DNA from: Solirubrobacterales bacterium
Lineage (GTDB): Bacteria > Actinomycetota > Thermoleophilia > Solirubrobacterales > Solirubrobacteraceae
Assembly (NCBI GenBank): GCA_026392385.1
Contig: JAPLCG010000066.1
Location: 1-34,285 of the forward strand
Direction: 5' to 3'
DNA: 34,285 nucleotides
Part shown: positions 15,426-23,458 of the stretch, piece by piece
Layout of the letters: each line of letters opens with the position of its first letter
How positions within the stretch are numbered: the first letter of the stretch is position 1
Notes under the pieces: model-generated
What the model saw: only the letters and a program-made list of their open reading frames with translations
The model's database searches: none
Told to the model about the DNA's origin: nothing
Made by a program: the position numbers and the translations under genes

Positions 15426-18400
15426 TCAGGCGGCCCGAGAGCTATCGAGCTGCGGTTCCAACCGCCTTGAGACAACCTTCGAGACACCATCCCCGCCCAT
15501 TGACACTCCATACAGCGAGTCGGCGGCCTCCATCGTCCGCCGCTGATGCGTGACAACAATGAACTGCGCGCGACCGGAATAAGCGCGGAGCAGATCAATG
15601 AAGCGACCAAGGTTCAGATCATCGAGTGCAGCCTCAACCTCATCAAGAATGTAGAACGGGCAAGGCCTTGCGAGGAAGACGGCAAACATGAAGGCCAAGG
15701 CCGTCATTGACTTCTCACCACCGGAAAGCAATGTCAGCCGCTTCATTGACTTGCCACCTGGCGTGATCTCAATCTCGACTCCGTACTGCTCGGTGTCATG
15801 TTCAGCAATTTCATCAGCGTCGGCTTCAGGGTTGACTTCAGACTCTGCCTCGCCTCCGAGCGTTGCCTTCGGACCGGCCTCCTCGCCAACAAGTCTGAGC
15901 CTTCCGCGCCCACCTGGGAACAGTTGGGCGGCGAGTTCCTCGAAGTGAGCCGAGGCGGCCTCAAAGGTCTGCTCGAAGGTCTCCTTGATCGTCCGGTCGC
16001 AGTCGCGAACCAACCCCTGCAACTCAGACATCGCAGTCTCAAGATCCGTTCGCTGAACTTCGAGCTCCTCGACATGCTCAAGCGCCTCCTGATACTCAGC
16101 TTTAGCGAGCGGATTAACCGGTCCAAGCTGTTCACGTCGCTTAGCGAGACGCTCCACTAGCGAGCCGAACTGATCACGTTGCTCACTGCTGAGCGGTTGA
16201 TCGGCAGGTCCGTCTTCTAGCTCCAACGCGCTTGCCAGTCCGGTCGTAAGTTCGGCTGACTCCTTGGCGCGGTCCCGAAGCCGCTGCAATTCAACTTCGG
16301 CGACCGTTACAGCCTCGCCCGCTGTACCTAAGGCCGCCTGCAGGGCAGCTTCCTTTCCGGCGAGAGTTCGCAGCTGCTGTGCGACACCGTCGCCCTTACC
16401 TCCATCGCCGGCAAGCTCCGCATCAAATCGGGCTCGAACCTCGGCAACAGACTTAGCGGCCCGTTCAAGCACAGCCAAGACCTGGTGCGTCTGAGGGATT
16501 AGCTCACGGTCCCGCTTAAGGCCGCTAGCGAGGGCCGTCAACCTTGCGGTGGCGCCCTTCTGCTGTGCGGCAAGTCGTGCGGCGATTCGCTCCTCTGCCG
16601 CCAACTCAGCGGCAACTTCCGCTCTCCGTACGGCGGCCGGCCCAGCCTGTGGCGCCTGCTTGCGCGTGTTGAGAACCCACTCTGCGCGCCGCTGGGCCTC
16701 CGCAGCTGAGTCTGCAGCAGCGCGCTGCTCTCGACGCTCACGATCGCTTTCAACTGCAACAGCTTGAAGCTGCTCAAAATCGTTCTTGACGCTTTGTGCA
16801 GCCACCTCGGCGCTGTCCACTGAGGCCTGCGCTGAGCTCAACTCAGATGTCAGTGCGAGCCGACGATTGCGCTCTTCAAGAATGCGACCAGCGCCGCCGC
16901 CGGAACTCTGCCGAAGTTCACCGCTTGCCCCGGACCATGAACGCCCGCTGGTCGTAACAGCAAGACCGGCAAAATTATCGGGAAGCGCGACGAAATCCTC
17001 TACCAGCCAGCAGTCAGCCAAGAGGTTCCTTGCTATCTCACAGAGCTGATCATCACCTTCAACAAATTGGGCGAGGTTTCTCGCGCCAGCAACAGGTGCC
17101 TCGCCGGCTAGTTCTCGCTTTGCAATGTGTCGCGAGACCAGTACTAGCCCACCGTTTTCCCCAGCACTGTCAAGTAGCGCGGTTCCATCGCCGAGGCTGT
17201 CAACAACGGCAGCAGCGAGACGCCCCCCGAGCGCAGTTGTTACGGCAGCTTCGAACCCCTTCGCGACTGTGATTCCATCGGCAAGCGCCTTGGTTCCGTC
17301 CGGCGCGGAAGCATTTGTTCGCAGAAACTCATCAACCGAGGCAATCTGTCGCTCAATGCCGGCGAGAGCCTTTCGAGCTTGATCAACTGAGATCTGCGCA
17401 GCACGCTCAGCCTCGCGGGCTTTCTCGAGCTTTGAGGCGTTCTCCTTCGACTGCTCAGCAGCAACCGAAGCCTGCTCGGAGGCCGCGACTGCCAGCTTTG
17501 CCGACTCGATCGCTTCCTGCTCCAAACCCTGAAGATCGCCAGCCCGCTCACGCTCAAGTTCAGCGTCAAGCCGTCTAAGTTCGGCACTCAGCTCCGCTCG
17601 AGCCGCAGCCTGAGCCTCGCTCGTGCCACCGTCGTCAGGGCTGGCTTCCGCAGCGGCCAGTTCCTGCTCAGCCGCAGCTACTCGCTGAGTTAGCGACTCA
17701 AGTGCGGATTCCGCTGCTGCTCTGCGATCGTCAATTCGATCGCCCGCTGCGCGCACGGCATAGGTGCGTGAGGCGATGTCATCGCGTTTTGCAGCGAGTC
17801 CAGCCAATGCCTCCTCTGCCTCAACGCGCTGCTTGCCGATCGCAGCCGCCTCCACGGTTATCCGGTCGCGCTCAGCGCGAGCAGCGAGACCAACCTTTTC
17901 AGCTGCATCCTGTTCGGCAATGCGCGCCCTCAGATCGTCCTTCGCGATGCTCCATCGTGCCTCAAGCGACTGCCGCTCTAGCCGGGCATGGATCTCGGCC
18001 GCCTCAGCCTGACGCTTAAGTGGCTTGAGTCGAGTGCGAGCTTCGCGTTCAACATCCAGCGCCCTGTCGAGATTGTCGCGAGTCCGATCAAGTTTGATCT
18101 GCGCCCGACGCCTCCGCCTACGATGCTTTCCAAGACCAGCCGCCTCTTCAATCAACAGGCGTCGATCGCGTGGCTTTGAAGTCACGATCTGCTCAACCCG
18201 CCCCTGGCCAATGACCGAATGACCTTCCTTCCCGAGTCCACTATCGGAAAGAACCTCAAGAACATCAGTCAGCCGACAGCGAGCACCATTGAGGCGATAT
18301 TCCCCTTCACCGTTGCGATCAAGTCTCCGCATGACCGATACCTCAGCTGCAGGAAACGGCAGCGACCCGTCGCTGTTGTCGAAAACAAGTTCAACCTCCG

Positions 18401-18632
18401 CCGAGCGCGAGGCCTGTCGGCCAGCTCCACCACCAAAGATCACATCCTGCATTGACTGCCCGCGAACCGCAAGCGGAGATTGCTCGCCCATCGCCCAGAG
18501 CACTGCGTCCGTGACATTCGACTTACCGGAGCCATTTGGTCCGACTACTACGCTGACGCCTGGCGCGAACTCAAGCCGCGTCCGATCAGGGAAGGACTTG
18601 AACCCCTTGACTGAGATCTCCTTGAGATACAT
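15426..18632 (-). CDS. smc: Chromosome segregation ATPase SMC
   Basis: SMC forms the condensin ring that organises and segregates the chromosome. The 1068-aa product has an N-terminal head with Walker A GPNGSGKSNVTDAVLWAMGE (about 31-50) and coiled coil to ~430. The hinge is at ~430-580 (FLRTNASAPDGTKALADGIT, AAVTTALGGRLAAAVVDSL). A second coil follows, then a C-terminal head with LSGGEKSMTALAFMF near 968 and Walker B FYILDEVEAALDDLN. The arms are somewhat shorter than in the ~1190-aa B. subtilis protein. An acidic insert of a few tens of residues (about 915-945) precedes VEIEITPGGK in the C-terminal head. The ATG at 18632 is the canonical MYLKEISVKGFKSF start, four bases after rnc. Confidence 0.97.
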   Translation of the reverse strand: MYLKEISVKGFKSFPDRTRLEFAPGVSVVVGPNGSGKSNVTDAVLWAMGEQSPLAVRGQSMQDVIFGGGAGRQASRSAEVELVFDNSDGSLPFPAAEVSVMRRLDRNGEGEYRLNGARCRLTDVLEVLSDSGLGKEGHSVIGQGRVEQIVTSKPRDRRLLIEEAAGLGKHRRRRRRAQIKLDRTRDNLDRALDVEREARTRLKPLKRQAEAAEIHARLERQSLEARWSIAKDDLRARIAEQDAAEKVGLAARAERDRITVEAAAIGKQRVEAEEALAGLAAKRDDIASRTYAVRAAGDRIDDRRAAAESALESLTQRVAAAEQELAAAEASPDDGGTSEAQAAARAELSAELRRLDAELERERAGDLQGLEQEAIESAKLAVAASEQASVAAEQSKENASKLEKAREAERAAQISVDQARKALAGIERQIASVDEFLRTNASAPDGTKALADGITVAKGFEAAVTTALGGRLAAAVVDSLGDGTALLDSAGENGGLVLVSRHIAKRELAGEAPVAGARNLAQFVEGDDQLCEIARNLLADCWLVEDFVALPDNFAGLAVTTSGRSWSGASGELRQSSGGGAGRILEERNRRLALTSELSSAQASVDSAEVAAQSVKNDFEQLQAVAVESDRERREQRAAADSAAEAQRRAEWVLNTRKQAPQAGPAAVRRAEVAAELAAEERIAARLAAQQKGATARLTALASGLKRDRELIPQTHQVLAVLERAAKSVAEVRARFDAELAGDGGKGDGVAQQLRTLAGKEAALQAALGTAGEAVTVAEVELQRLRDRAKESAELTTGLASALELEDGPADQPLSSEQRDQFGSLVERLAKRREQLGPVNPLAKAEYQEALEHVEELEVQRTDLETAMSELQGLVRDCDRTIKETFEQTFEAASAHFEELAAQLFPGGRGRLRLVGEEAGPKATLGGEAESEVNPEADADEIAEHDTEQYGVEIEITPGGKSMKRLTLLSGGEKSMTALAFMFAVFLARPCPFYILDEVEAALDDLNLGRFIDLLRAYSGRAQFIVVTHQRRTMEAADSLYGVSMGGDGVSKVVSRRLEPQLDSSRAA

Positions 18633-18636
18633 CAGG

Positions 18637-19326
18637 TCAAGGTTTCCATTCGGAGATTGTTTCGAGTGCCTGAGCAGCAGCCTTCCGCTCGGCAGACTTC
18701 TTGCTTGATCCACGCCCGCGGCCGATTACCCTGCCGTCGCTCTCTAGCACCGCCTTCACTTCGAAGGTTGGTTGGTGCGGCGGCCCCTCTGGAGCGGCCC
18801 CGACATATTGGACGCCGTCGCCGGCTCTCGCCAACAGCTCTTGAAGCATTGACTTCTCGTCGAGCGGCTCCTGCTGCGCAGCTGCAATCTGAGCACTGAG
18901 GCTGTCGATCACAGCGACTGACGTCTGTTCCGCACCGAAATGCTGCCAGCATGCCGCAATCAGCGCTTCGAACATCGAGGCAAGCGGCTTGCCCGTAGCG
19001 ACAATTCGCTCGGCGTTTTCCCGCTCCTGAGCGGGTGCATTCGCAACTGCCAGCCTGTCCAAACCGATCGATTCGGCAACCGACCTCAGAGTGCTGTCGG
19101 CAACAACCTGTGCTCGCACCCTCGTCATGTCGCCAGGAGTGACACCTGAGCCCTGCATCGATCGATCGAGGTGCAACGTAACGATCTGTGAGAGCAGGCT
19201 GTCTCCCACGAAAGCGAGTCGCTCGTAACTGCTGCTGCGCGGCTGCGCCCACGACGAATGCGCGGTCATCTGCCGTGACAGATCGTCCGGCAGTGACTCG
19301 GCAAGCCCTTGGAGATCGCTGGGAAT
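18637..19326 (-). CDS. rnc: Ribonuclease III with altered active site, apparent ATT start
   Basis: The fold is clearly RNase III. There is an N-terminal endonuclease domain (SSYERLAFVGDSLLSQIVTLH; MTRVRAQVVADSTL; LASMFEALIAACW) and a C-terminal dsRNA-binding domain (SMLQELLARAGDGVQYVG, RGRGSSKKSAERKAAAQAL). Of the four usual metal-binding acids, Asp42 and Glu120 are present, but the Glu of ERLEF is Ala38 and the Asp of LADxFEA is Ser117. The first ATG (19269) would remove the helix that precedes the family's THRSW-like block. In-frame sequence is open right up to the acpP stop and contains no ATG/GTG/TTG, so ATT at 19326, with AGGGG upstream, is the likely start (229 aa). It lies between acpP and smc. 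Confidence 0.85.
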   Translation of the reverse strand: MPSDLQGLAESLPDDLSRQMTAHSSWAQPRSSSYERLAFVGDSLLSQIVTLHLDRSMQGSGVTPGDMTRVRAQVVADSTLRSVAESIGLDRLAVANAPAQERENAERIVATGKPLASMFEALIAACWQHFGAEQTSVAVIDSLSAQIAAAQQEPLDEKSMLQELLARAGDGVQYVGAAPEGPPHQPTFEVKAVLESDGRVIGRGRGSSKKSAERKAAAQALETISEWKP

Positions 19327-19590
19327 TCAGGGCCCCTGCTCGCTATCGCCAGTCGCGTACTTTTCAACGGCATCAATCGCTTGCGCAACAGTCTCTATCT
19401 CTGCGGCCTGTTGGTCGGTCAACTTCATACCAAAGCGATCCTCTAGCTCCTGGAGCAGCGTGTAGAGGTCAAGCGAATCGGCCTCGAGGTCCTCACGGAA
19501 GTTAGTCGTTTCAACCACCTCGTCCGGCTCAACATCAAGCTCCTCAACTAGGTGCGTTCGGACTACTTCAAGGATTTCCTGCCGTTCCAT
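19327..19590 (-). CDS. acpP: Acyl carrier protein
   Basis: The 87-aa acidic protein carries acyl chains on phosphopantetheine. The attachment Ser is in EDLEADSLDLYTLLQELE (about residues 31-48), followed by helix III (LTDQQAAEIETVAQAIDAVEKY). The ATG at 19590 gives the usual MERQEILEVVRTHL opening; longer frames read into plsX. It sits between plsX and rnc as in many bacteria, with TGA directly abutting the ATT proposed for rnc, so rnc translation may be coupled to it. Confidence 0.95.
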   Translation of the reverse strand: MERQEILEVVRTHLVEELDVEPDEVVETTNFREDLEADSLDLYTLLQELEDRFGMKLTDQQAAEIETVAQAIDAVEKYATGDSEQGP

Positions 19591-19633
19591 GGCGTCGCAA
19601 GCTATTCGACGCTGCGGACGCGCAGCGGCCCAG

Positions 19634-20626
19634 CTACTTGCTGCTGCGCAACGCTCCCGCAGCCTCAAGCGCCGAGTGCGTGCGACCCGCAACATCAGCA
19701 TCTGAGGCCGAAGCTGCCAGTTCGATTGCTTTCGCTATTCCACGCCGGCCGAAGCGGCCATGCGGAACTATCACGACGCTGCGCAATCCAAGTAAATAGG
19801 CGCCGCCATGCTGCTCCGGGTCGAGTTGATCACGCAGGCCGCTCAAAGCAGGCTTCATCAGCAGCGCGCCCGCTGCTGCCCGAGCGTCAGAAGCAGCGGC
19901 CGCTCTTACAGCACCAATCACAGCCGATGAGACGCCCTCCATTAGTTTGAGAGCAACATTCCCGGTAAAGCCATCAGTAACAACAACATCGGCCTCCCCA
20001 GTTGCGATACCGAGTCCCTCGACATTGCCGACAAAGTCAATGCCAGTGCCATCACTAAGTATTTGATGCGCCGCAATAACCTCCGGAGTTCCACGCGACG
20101 CCTCTTCACCATTTGAGAGCAGCGCTACACGTGGCCGCGCGATACCCAGGACAACTTCAGAGAAGGCGGCACCAATGTGAGCGTGCTGAACGAGCCTCTC
20201 CGGCCGTGATTCGCTACTAGCACCAACATCGAGGAGCAAAACTGGTGCACCAGGAATCGGAACAAGGATCGCAAGTGCTGGACGATGCACACCACGCTGG
20301 CGCCGGATATGGAGAACACCGGCAGCGAGCACTGCGCCGGTCGAACCGCCCGATACCAAGGCATCGGCTTCACCGGAGGCAACTGAACGGGCAGCCTGAA
20401 CGATCGAGGCATCTGGCTGTTCCCTGACCGCCGCAACAGGATCGGCGACCTTCGCAATCGAAACTGGGGCATCAATTACCTCAATCCCTTCACCAACCGG
20501 GCCGATCTCCTCAGCGCTGCCAAATAACTTGACATTGATTCCCTGGCGTGCAGCATCAATGGCGCCAGCAGCAACTTCCCGTGGTCCGGCGTCTGCCCCG
20601 CCTGCGTCAACAGCGACGGTAGTCAA
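19634..20626 (-). CDS. plsX: Phosphate acyltransferase PlsX
   Basis: PlsX converts acyl-ACP to acyl-phosphate, the donor for PlsY in phospholipid synthesis. The 330-aa protein shows VAVDAGGADAGP at the start, VSGGSTGAVLAAGVLHI, LLLDVGASSESRPERLVQHA, LLSNGEEASRGTPEV and DVVVTDGFTGNVALKLMEG, all typical. The usual early Asp-Ala-Met-Gly-Gly-Asp motif is DAGGADAGP here. It starts with TTG at 20626, 12 bases after the rpmF stop, and is followed by acpP after 43 bp. The order rpmF-plsX-acpP is classic. Confidence 0.95.
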   Translation of the reverse strand: MTTVAVDAGGADAGPREVAAGAIDAARQGINVKLFGSAEEIGPVGEGIEVIDAPVSIAKVADPVAAVREQPDASIVQAARSVASGEADALVSGGSTGAVLAAGVLHIRRQRGVHRPALAILVPIPGAPVLLLDVGASSESRPERLVQHAHIGAAFSEVVLGIARPRVALLSNGEEASRGTPEVIAAHQILSDGTGIDFVGNVEGLGIATGEADVVVTDGFTGNVALKLMEGVSSAVIGAVRAAAASDARAAAGALLMKPALSGLRDQLDPEQHGGAYLLGLRSVVIVPHGRFGRRGIAKAIELAASASDADVAGRTHSALEAAGALRSSK

Positions 20627-20638
20627 ATCAGAGCCCGA

Positions 20639-20815
20639 CTAAGCGTTGCCGAGTACCTGGCGACCGCGGTAATTTCCGCAGGCTGCACAGACACGATGCG
20701 GGACGGCAGGTGCACCACATGATGGGCATCCGTGGACAGTCGGCACGGCGGCGCGATGCTGCGAGCGCCGTTTGTTGGTGCGTGAGTGCGACTGTTTTTG
20801 CTTTGGTACCGCCAT
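20639..20815 (-). CDS. rpmF: 50S ribosomal protein L32
   Basis: The 58-aa protein begins [20 protein letters not shown], the canonical basic L32 opening. It carries a zinc ribbon with Cys pairs in GCPSCGAP and [11 protein letters not shown]. The ATG at 20815 and TAG at 20639-20641 are clear. It lies 33 bp after the DUF177 gene and immediately before plsX, the usual yceD-rpmF-plsX arrangement. It retains all four Cys, so it is the zinc-dependent form. Confidence 0.95.
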   Translation of the reverse strand: MAVPKQKQSHSRTNKRRSQHRAAVPTVHGCPSCGAPAVPHRVCAACGNYRGRQVLGNA

Positions 20816-20848
20816 TGCGTCCTGCAGGTTACCAGTGAACGGCCTCTG

Positions 20849-21364
20849 CTAGGTGTCCAGTCGCCGCAGCGCTTCCCAGCGCGGATCAGGCGGACGCTCG
20901 TGAGCGTGATCATCAGGAAGGTCAGCGAGTCTTTCACCGCAGACATCGCAAAGGCCGCGACAGTCTTTCGTGCAGATAATCGAGGCTGGTAGAGCCAGCA
21001 GTAGCGCGTCGTTCGCCCATGACTCAACATCAAGCAAATCGTCCTGCAAATAGGGGCTTTCAAGGTCTTCGCCGCCGCCCACACGGTGCACCTCTCTCGC
21101 GACAACACTGACAGGAAGTTGTGCGGGCTCGAGGCAGCGAGCACATTCACCTCGGATCACAGAGTCGAATGAGAGCTTGAATGCCCAACCGTCGCCAACC
21201 GTCCGTGAAATGGAGATTGCGGTGGTAATCGGGTCTGGTTGAGCTCGGTACTCAACGCCTCCCAATTTGAACTGCCTTGCAGGGACAGCTATTTCAACGG
21301 TCTGGCCGTCACCGGGAACCATCCGCAATCCAGCGAGATCGATCTTGCCTGTCTCGGATTGCAT
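20849..21364 (-). CDS. YceD/DUF177 family protein
   Basis: This is the DUF177 protein almost always found just before rpmF; in bacteria and plastids it is linked to 23S rRNA/large-subunit biogenesis. The 171-aa sequence has the beta-rich first half, the ECARCLEPAQLPV segment and the Cys motif IICTKDCRGLCDVCGERLADLP near residue 130-150. It then ends in DPRWEALRRLDT, as typical. Four or more Cys suggest a metal site. The ATG at 21364 is taken; an internal Met15 is a less likely start. It is the actinobacterial counterpart of Rv2926c, next to the SepIVA-like gene but separated by the acyl-CoA ligase. Confidence 0.93.
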   Translation of the reverse strand: MQSETGKIDLAGLRMVPGDGQTVEIAVPARQFKLGGVEYRAQPDPITTAISISRTVGDGWAFKLSFDSVIRGECARCLEPAQLPVSVVAREVHRVGGGEDLESPYLQDDLLDVESWANDALLLALPASIICTKDCRGLCDVCGERLADLPDDHAHERPPDPRWEALRRLDT

Positions 21365-21389
21365 TGACTGAGGGTAGCGTTAGAGCTAC

Positions 21390-22991
21390 TTAATCTCTGA
21401 GTGACCGGCGCAGAACCTTGCCGGTCTCGTTACGCGGAAGCTGCTCGACAAATATGACCTCGCGTGGGACCTTGTAGCGCGCTAGATGCCCGCGTACGTG
21501 CTCGCGCAATGCCGACTCATCGAGTTGGCTATCTGGGCGGAGCACCACAACAGCACGAAGTCTCTGTCCAAACTCCTCGTCGTCGACGCCGACTACAGCT
21601 GCTTCGAGCACGCCCGAATGCTGCAGAATGCAGTTCTCAACCTCCTCGGGGAAGACATTCTCGCCTCCGGAAATAATCATGTCGTCATCCCGCCCTTCGA
21701 CGAACAGACGCCCCTCAGGATCAACGGTGCCAACATCACCAGTCGCCATCAGCCCAGACTCGACTGCCTTCGTTCCACCACCGGTGTAACCCTCGAAGAG
21801 CATCTTGTTACCGACGAAGATCCTTCCCCTCTCCCCATCTGGAACGGGGACCCCATCCTCATCAAGTAACCGTAGAACCGTTCCGCGCGGCGGCCGACCA
21901 GCTGTTCCAGGTGCCGCTCGCAGGTCTGCTGGCCCCGCGATCGTTGCCCATGCGACCTCTGTAGACCCATAGAAGTTGTAGAGAACAGGCCCGAACTTGT
22001 CGAGTCCGCGCTGAGCTAAGTCGCCGGGTAGAGCGGAACCGCTCAGAGCAATGATCCGCAATGCCCCTGGCGCAACCTGACTCGCCTCCGGCGGCAGCTC
22101 CAGAACTCTGCTCAACATGACCGGAACAACGACTAGGACACTTGCATTGAAGCGATTTAGATCCACTACCACTTCAGCCGGGTCGAAACGACGCCGGAGG
22201 ATGATCGTTGCGCCAAGCGCCAGACCTAAACCGAGGTTTACAAACCCCCAAGAGTGGAAGACCGGCGCCGAGATAACCGAGATATCGCCAGTCCTGAGCG
22301 GAATCGCCTCGAGCAGAACTGCACCATCTAATAGCGACGGCGGCTTGCCACGGTTCGCACCCTTTGGCGTGCCGGTCGTCCCCGAGGTCAAGATCACAGT
22401 GCGACCGGGGTTCTCTGGCGCAGGAGGCGGTGAAGAATCCAAGCTTTCCAGTTGATCAGCGTTGTCACCCTGCCAGCTGAGAATCCTCGCAACATCCTCG
22501 GATATTTCCGAGCAAACAGCCAGGAACTCCTCGTCAAGTATCAGAGTCTTAACCCCTTCACGGTCTGCAACATCTGCGAGCTGCGGGCCGGCAAAGCCAG
22601 TGTTAAGCAGGACTGTGTCAGCACCGATCCGCGCCAGCGCACCGAGGGCGACGATAAAACCTGCGTGATTACGACAGAGCAACCCAACAGCATCACCAGC
22701 CCGCAATCCACTTCGATAGAGGCCGGCGGCAACAGCCGAGCTCCGACGGTTTAGCTCGCCGTAGGAATGTACGCCGGCATCGTCAATTACGGCCACCCGG
22801 TTCGAGTCACGGGCATCCCATGACTCAAGCGCTGCAGCAGTAGTAGGTCCGAAGCGCCGTAACGCGCTCACAGACTTAGCTACGCGGTCTGGACGCTGCG
22901 GAGCAAGAACGCCAGCGCCTGCAAGCGTCTTCAATGCCATACCAAAACCGGCCAGCTGATCAAGCCGGCCAGCTGATTGTTGATCAGACAA
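21390..22991 (-). CDS. Acyl-CoA synthetase, FadD2-like AMP-forming ligase
   Basis: An ATP-dependent adenylating enzyme of the ANL superfamily that most likely activates fatty acids to acyl-CoA (or acyl-AMP). The P-loop-like TSGTTGTPKGANRGKPP is at about 205-221. NFYGSTEVAWATIAG, LMATGDVGTVDPEGRLFVEGR and the hinge, and the C-terminal catalytic Lys in NETGKVLRRSL (about 522), are all intact. The N-terminal segment resembles mycobacterial FadD2-type proteins. The start is TTG at 22991 or ATG at 22940; the extra residues include a small duplicated AGRLDQLAG-like segment. It lies between the SepIVA-like gene and DUF177-rpmF-plsX-acpP, so a role in feeding exogenous fatty acid to lipids is plausible inference. 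Confidence 0.9.
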   Translation of the reverse strand: MSDQQSAGRLDQLAGFGMALKTLAGAGVLAPQRPDRVAKSVSALRRFGPTTAAALESWDARDSNRVAVIDDAGVHSYGELNRRSSAVAAGLYRSGLRAGDAVGLLCRNHAGFIVALGALARIGADTVLLNTGFAGPQLADVADREGVKTLILDEEFLAVCSEISEDVARILSWQGDNADQLESLDSSPPPAPENPGRTVILTSGTTGTPKGANRGKPPSLLDGAVLLEAIPLRTGDISVISAPVFHSWGFVNLGLGLALGATIILRRRFDPAEVVVDLNRFNASVLVVVPVMLSRVLELPPEASQVAPGALRIIALSGSALPGDLAQRGLDKFGPVLYNFYGSTEVAWATIAGPADLRAAPGTAGRPPRGTVLRLLDEDGVPVPDGERGRIFVGNKMLFEGYTGGGTKAVESGLMATGDVGTVDPEGRLFVEGRDDDMIISGGENVFPEEVENCILQHSGVLEAAVVGVDDEEFGQRLRAVVVLRPDSQLDESALREHVRGHLARYKVPREVIFVEQLPRNETGKVLRRSLRD

Positions 22992-23006
22992 CTGCGCTAC
23001 CGGCGG

Positions 23007-23423
23007 CTAGGCGTCTTCTTCGTGATCGCGACCGGCGAGCCGGTCACGTCCACGCTGCACAGCCGAGATGAATCGCGTCAAGTTCTCCTCAAGGCTGTGC
23101 AGGACTTCGTCCGCATAGTCCTCGGCTCCAAGTCGAATTTCACGCTCGCGAGCATGGGCATCCTCAACAATGTCCTCTGCCGCACGTTCAGCCTCACGCG
23201 TTACCTCTTCCTGAGCGATCAGCTGATCTTGGCGCTCACGAGCATCGGTAATAATTCGCTCCGCTTCGCGCTTAGCTTCGGCAAGCATCTCCTGACGCTC
23301 CTTGACGATCCAGCGAGCCTGCTTAATCTCTTCAGGGATCGTGGCACGCATCTGATCAAGGAGATCGTACTTGGCGTTATGGACAAGATCATCGAGCTTG
23401 TCAATTAGAACAAGGACATCCAT
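23007..23423 (-). CDS. SepIVA-like (DivIVA-related) coiled-coil protein
   Basis: The 138-aa protein is almost entirely charged helix with heptad character (about residues 15-125) and no membrane segment. Its ends resemble Mycobacterium tuberculosis Rv2927c/SepIVA: VLVLIDKLDDLV followed by IPEEIKQARWIVKERQEMLAEAK near the N-terminus, and EDYADEVLHSLEENLTRFISAVQRGRDRL near the C-terminus. The long middle repeats of the mycobacterial protein are missing. SepIVA is a septal/cell-pole envelope organiser, so this is likely a compact version. It is often annotated as an ATP synthase b-like protein, which I think is wrong. It has the clearest ribosome binding site in the window, AAAGGAA upstream of the ATG at 23423. 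Confidence 0.75.
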   Translation of the reverse strand: MDVLVLIDKLDDLVHNAKYDLLDQMRATIPEEIKQARWIVKERQEMLAEAKREAERIITDARERQDQLIAQEEVTREAERAAEDIVEDAHAREREIRLGAEDYADEVLHSLEENLTRFISAVQRGRDRLAGRDHEEDA

Positions 23424-23458
23424 GTGCGTTCCTTTCGGCTCCGATCCCCGTCTTCCTG

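Noticed and set aside
18632-19252. 206-codon minus-strand ORF overlapping rnc in another frame
   Set aside because: Cys/Arg-rich noise; the rnc frame carries the RNase III and dsRBD motifs.
20623-21150. 175-codon minus-strand ORF covering rpmF and part of DUF177
   Set aside because: Wrong frame; the real L32 (58 aa) and DUF177 frames in the same region are clearly conserved.
22940-22991. Short tandem repeat (CCGGCCAGCTGAT) at the acyl-CoA ligase start
   Set aside because: Two imperfect 17-bp copies inside the likely coding start; too short to be a mobile or regulatory repeat.
23007-23423. ATP synthase subunit b
   Set aside because: Coiled-coil resemblance only; there is no N-terminal membrane segment and no other atp genes are present, while both ends match SepIVA-type proteins.
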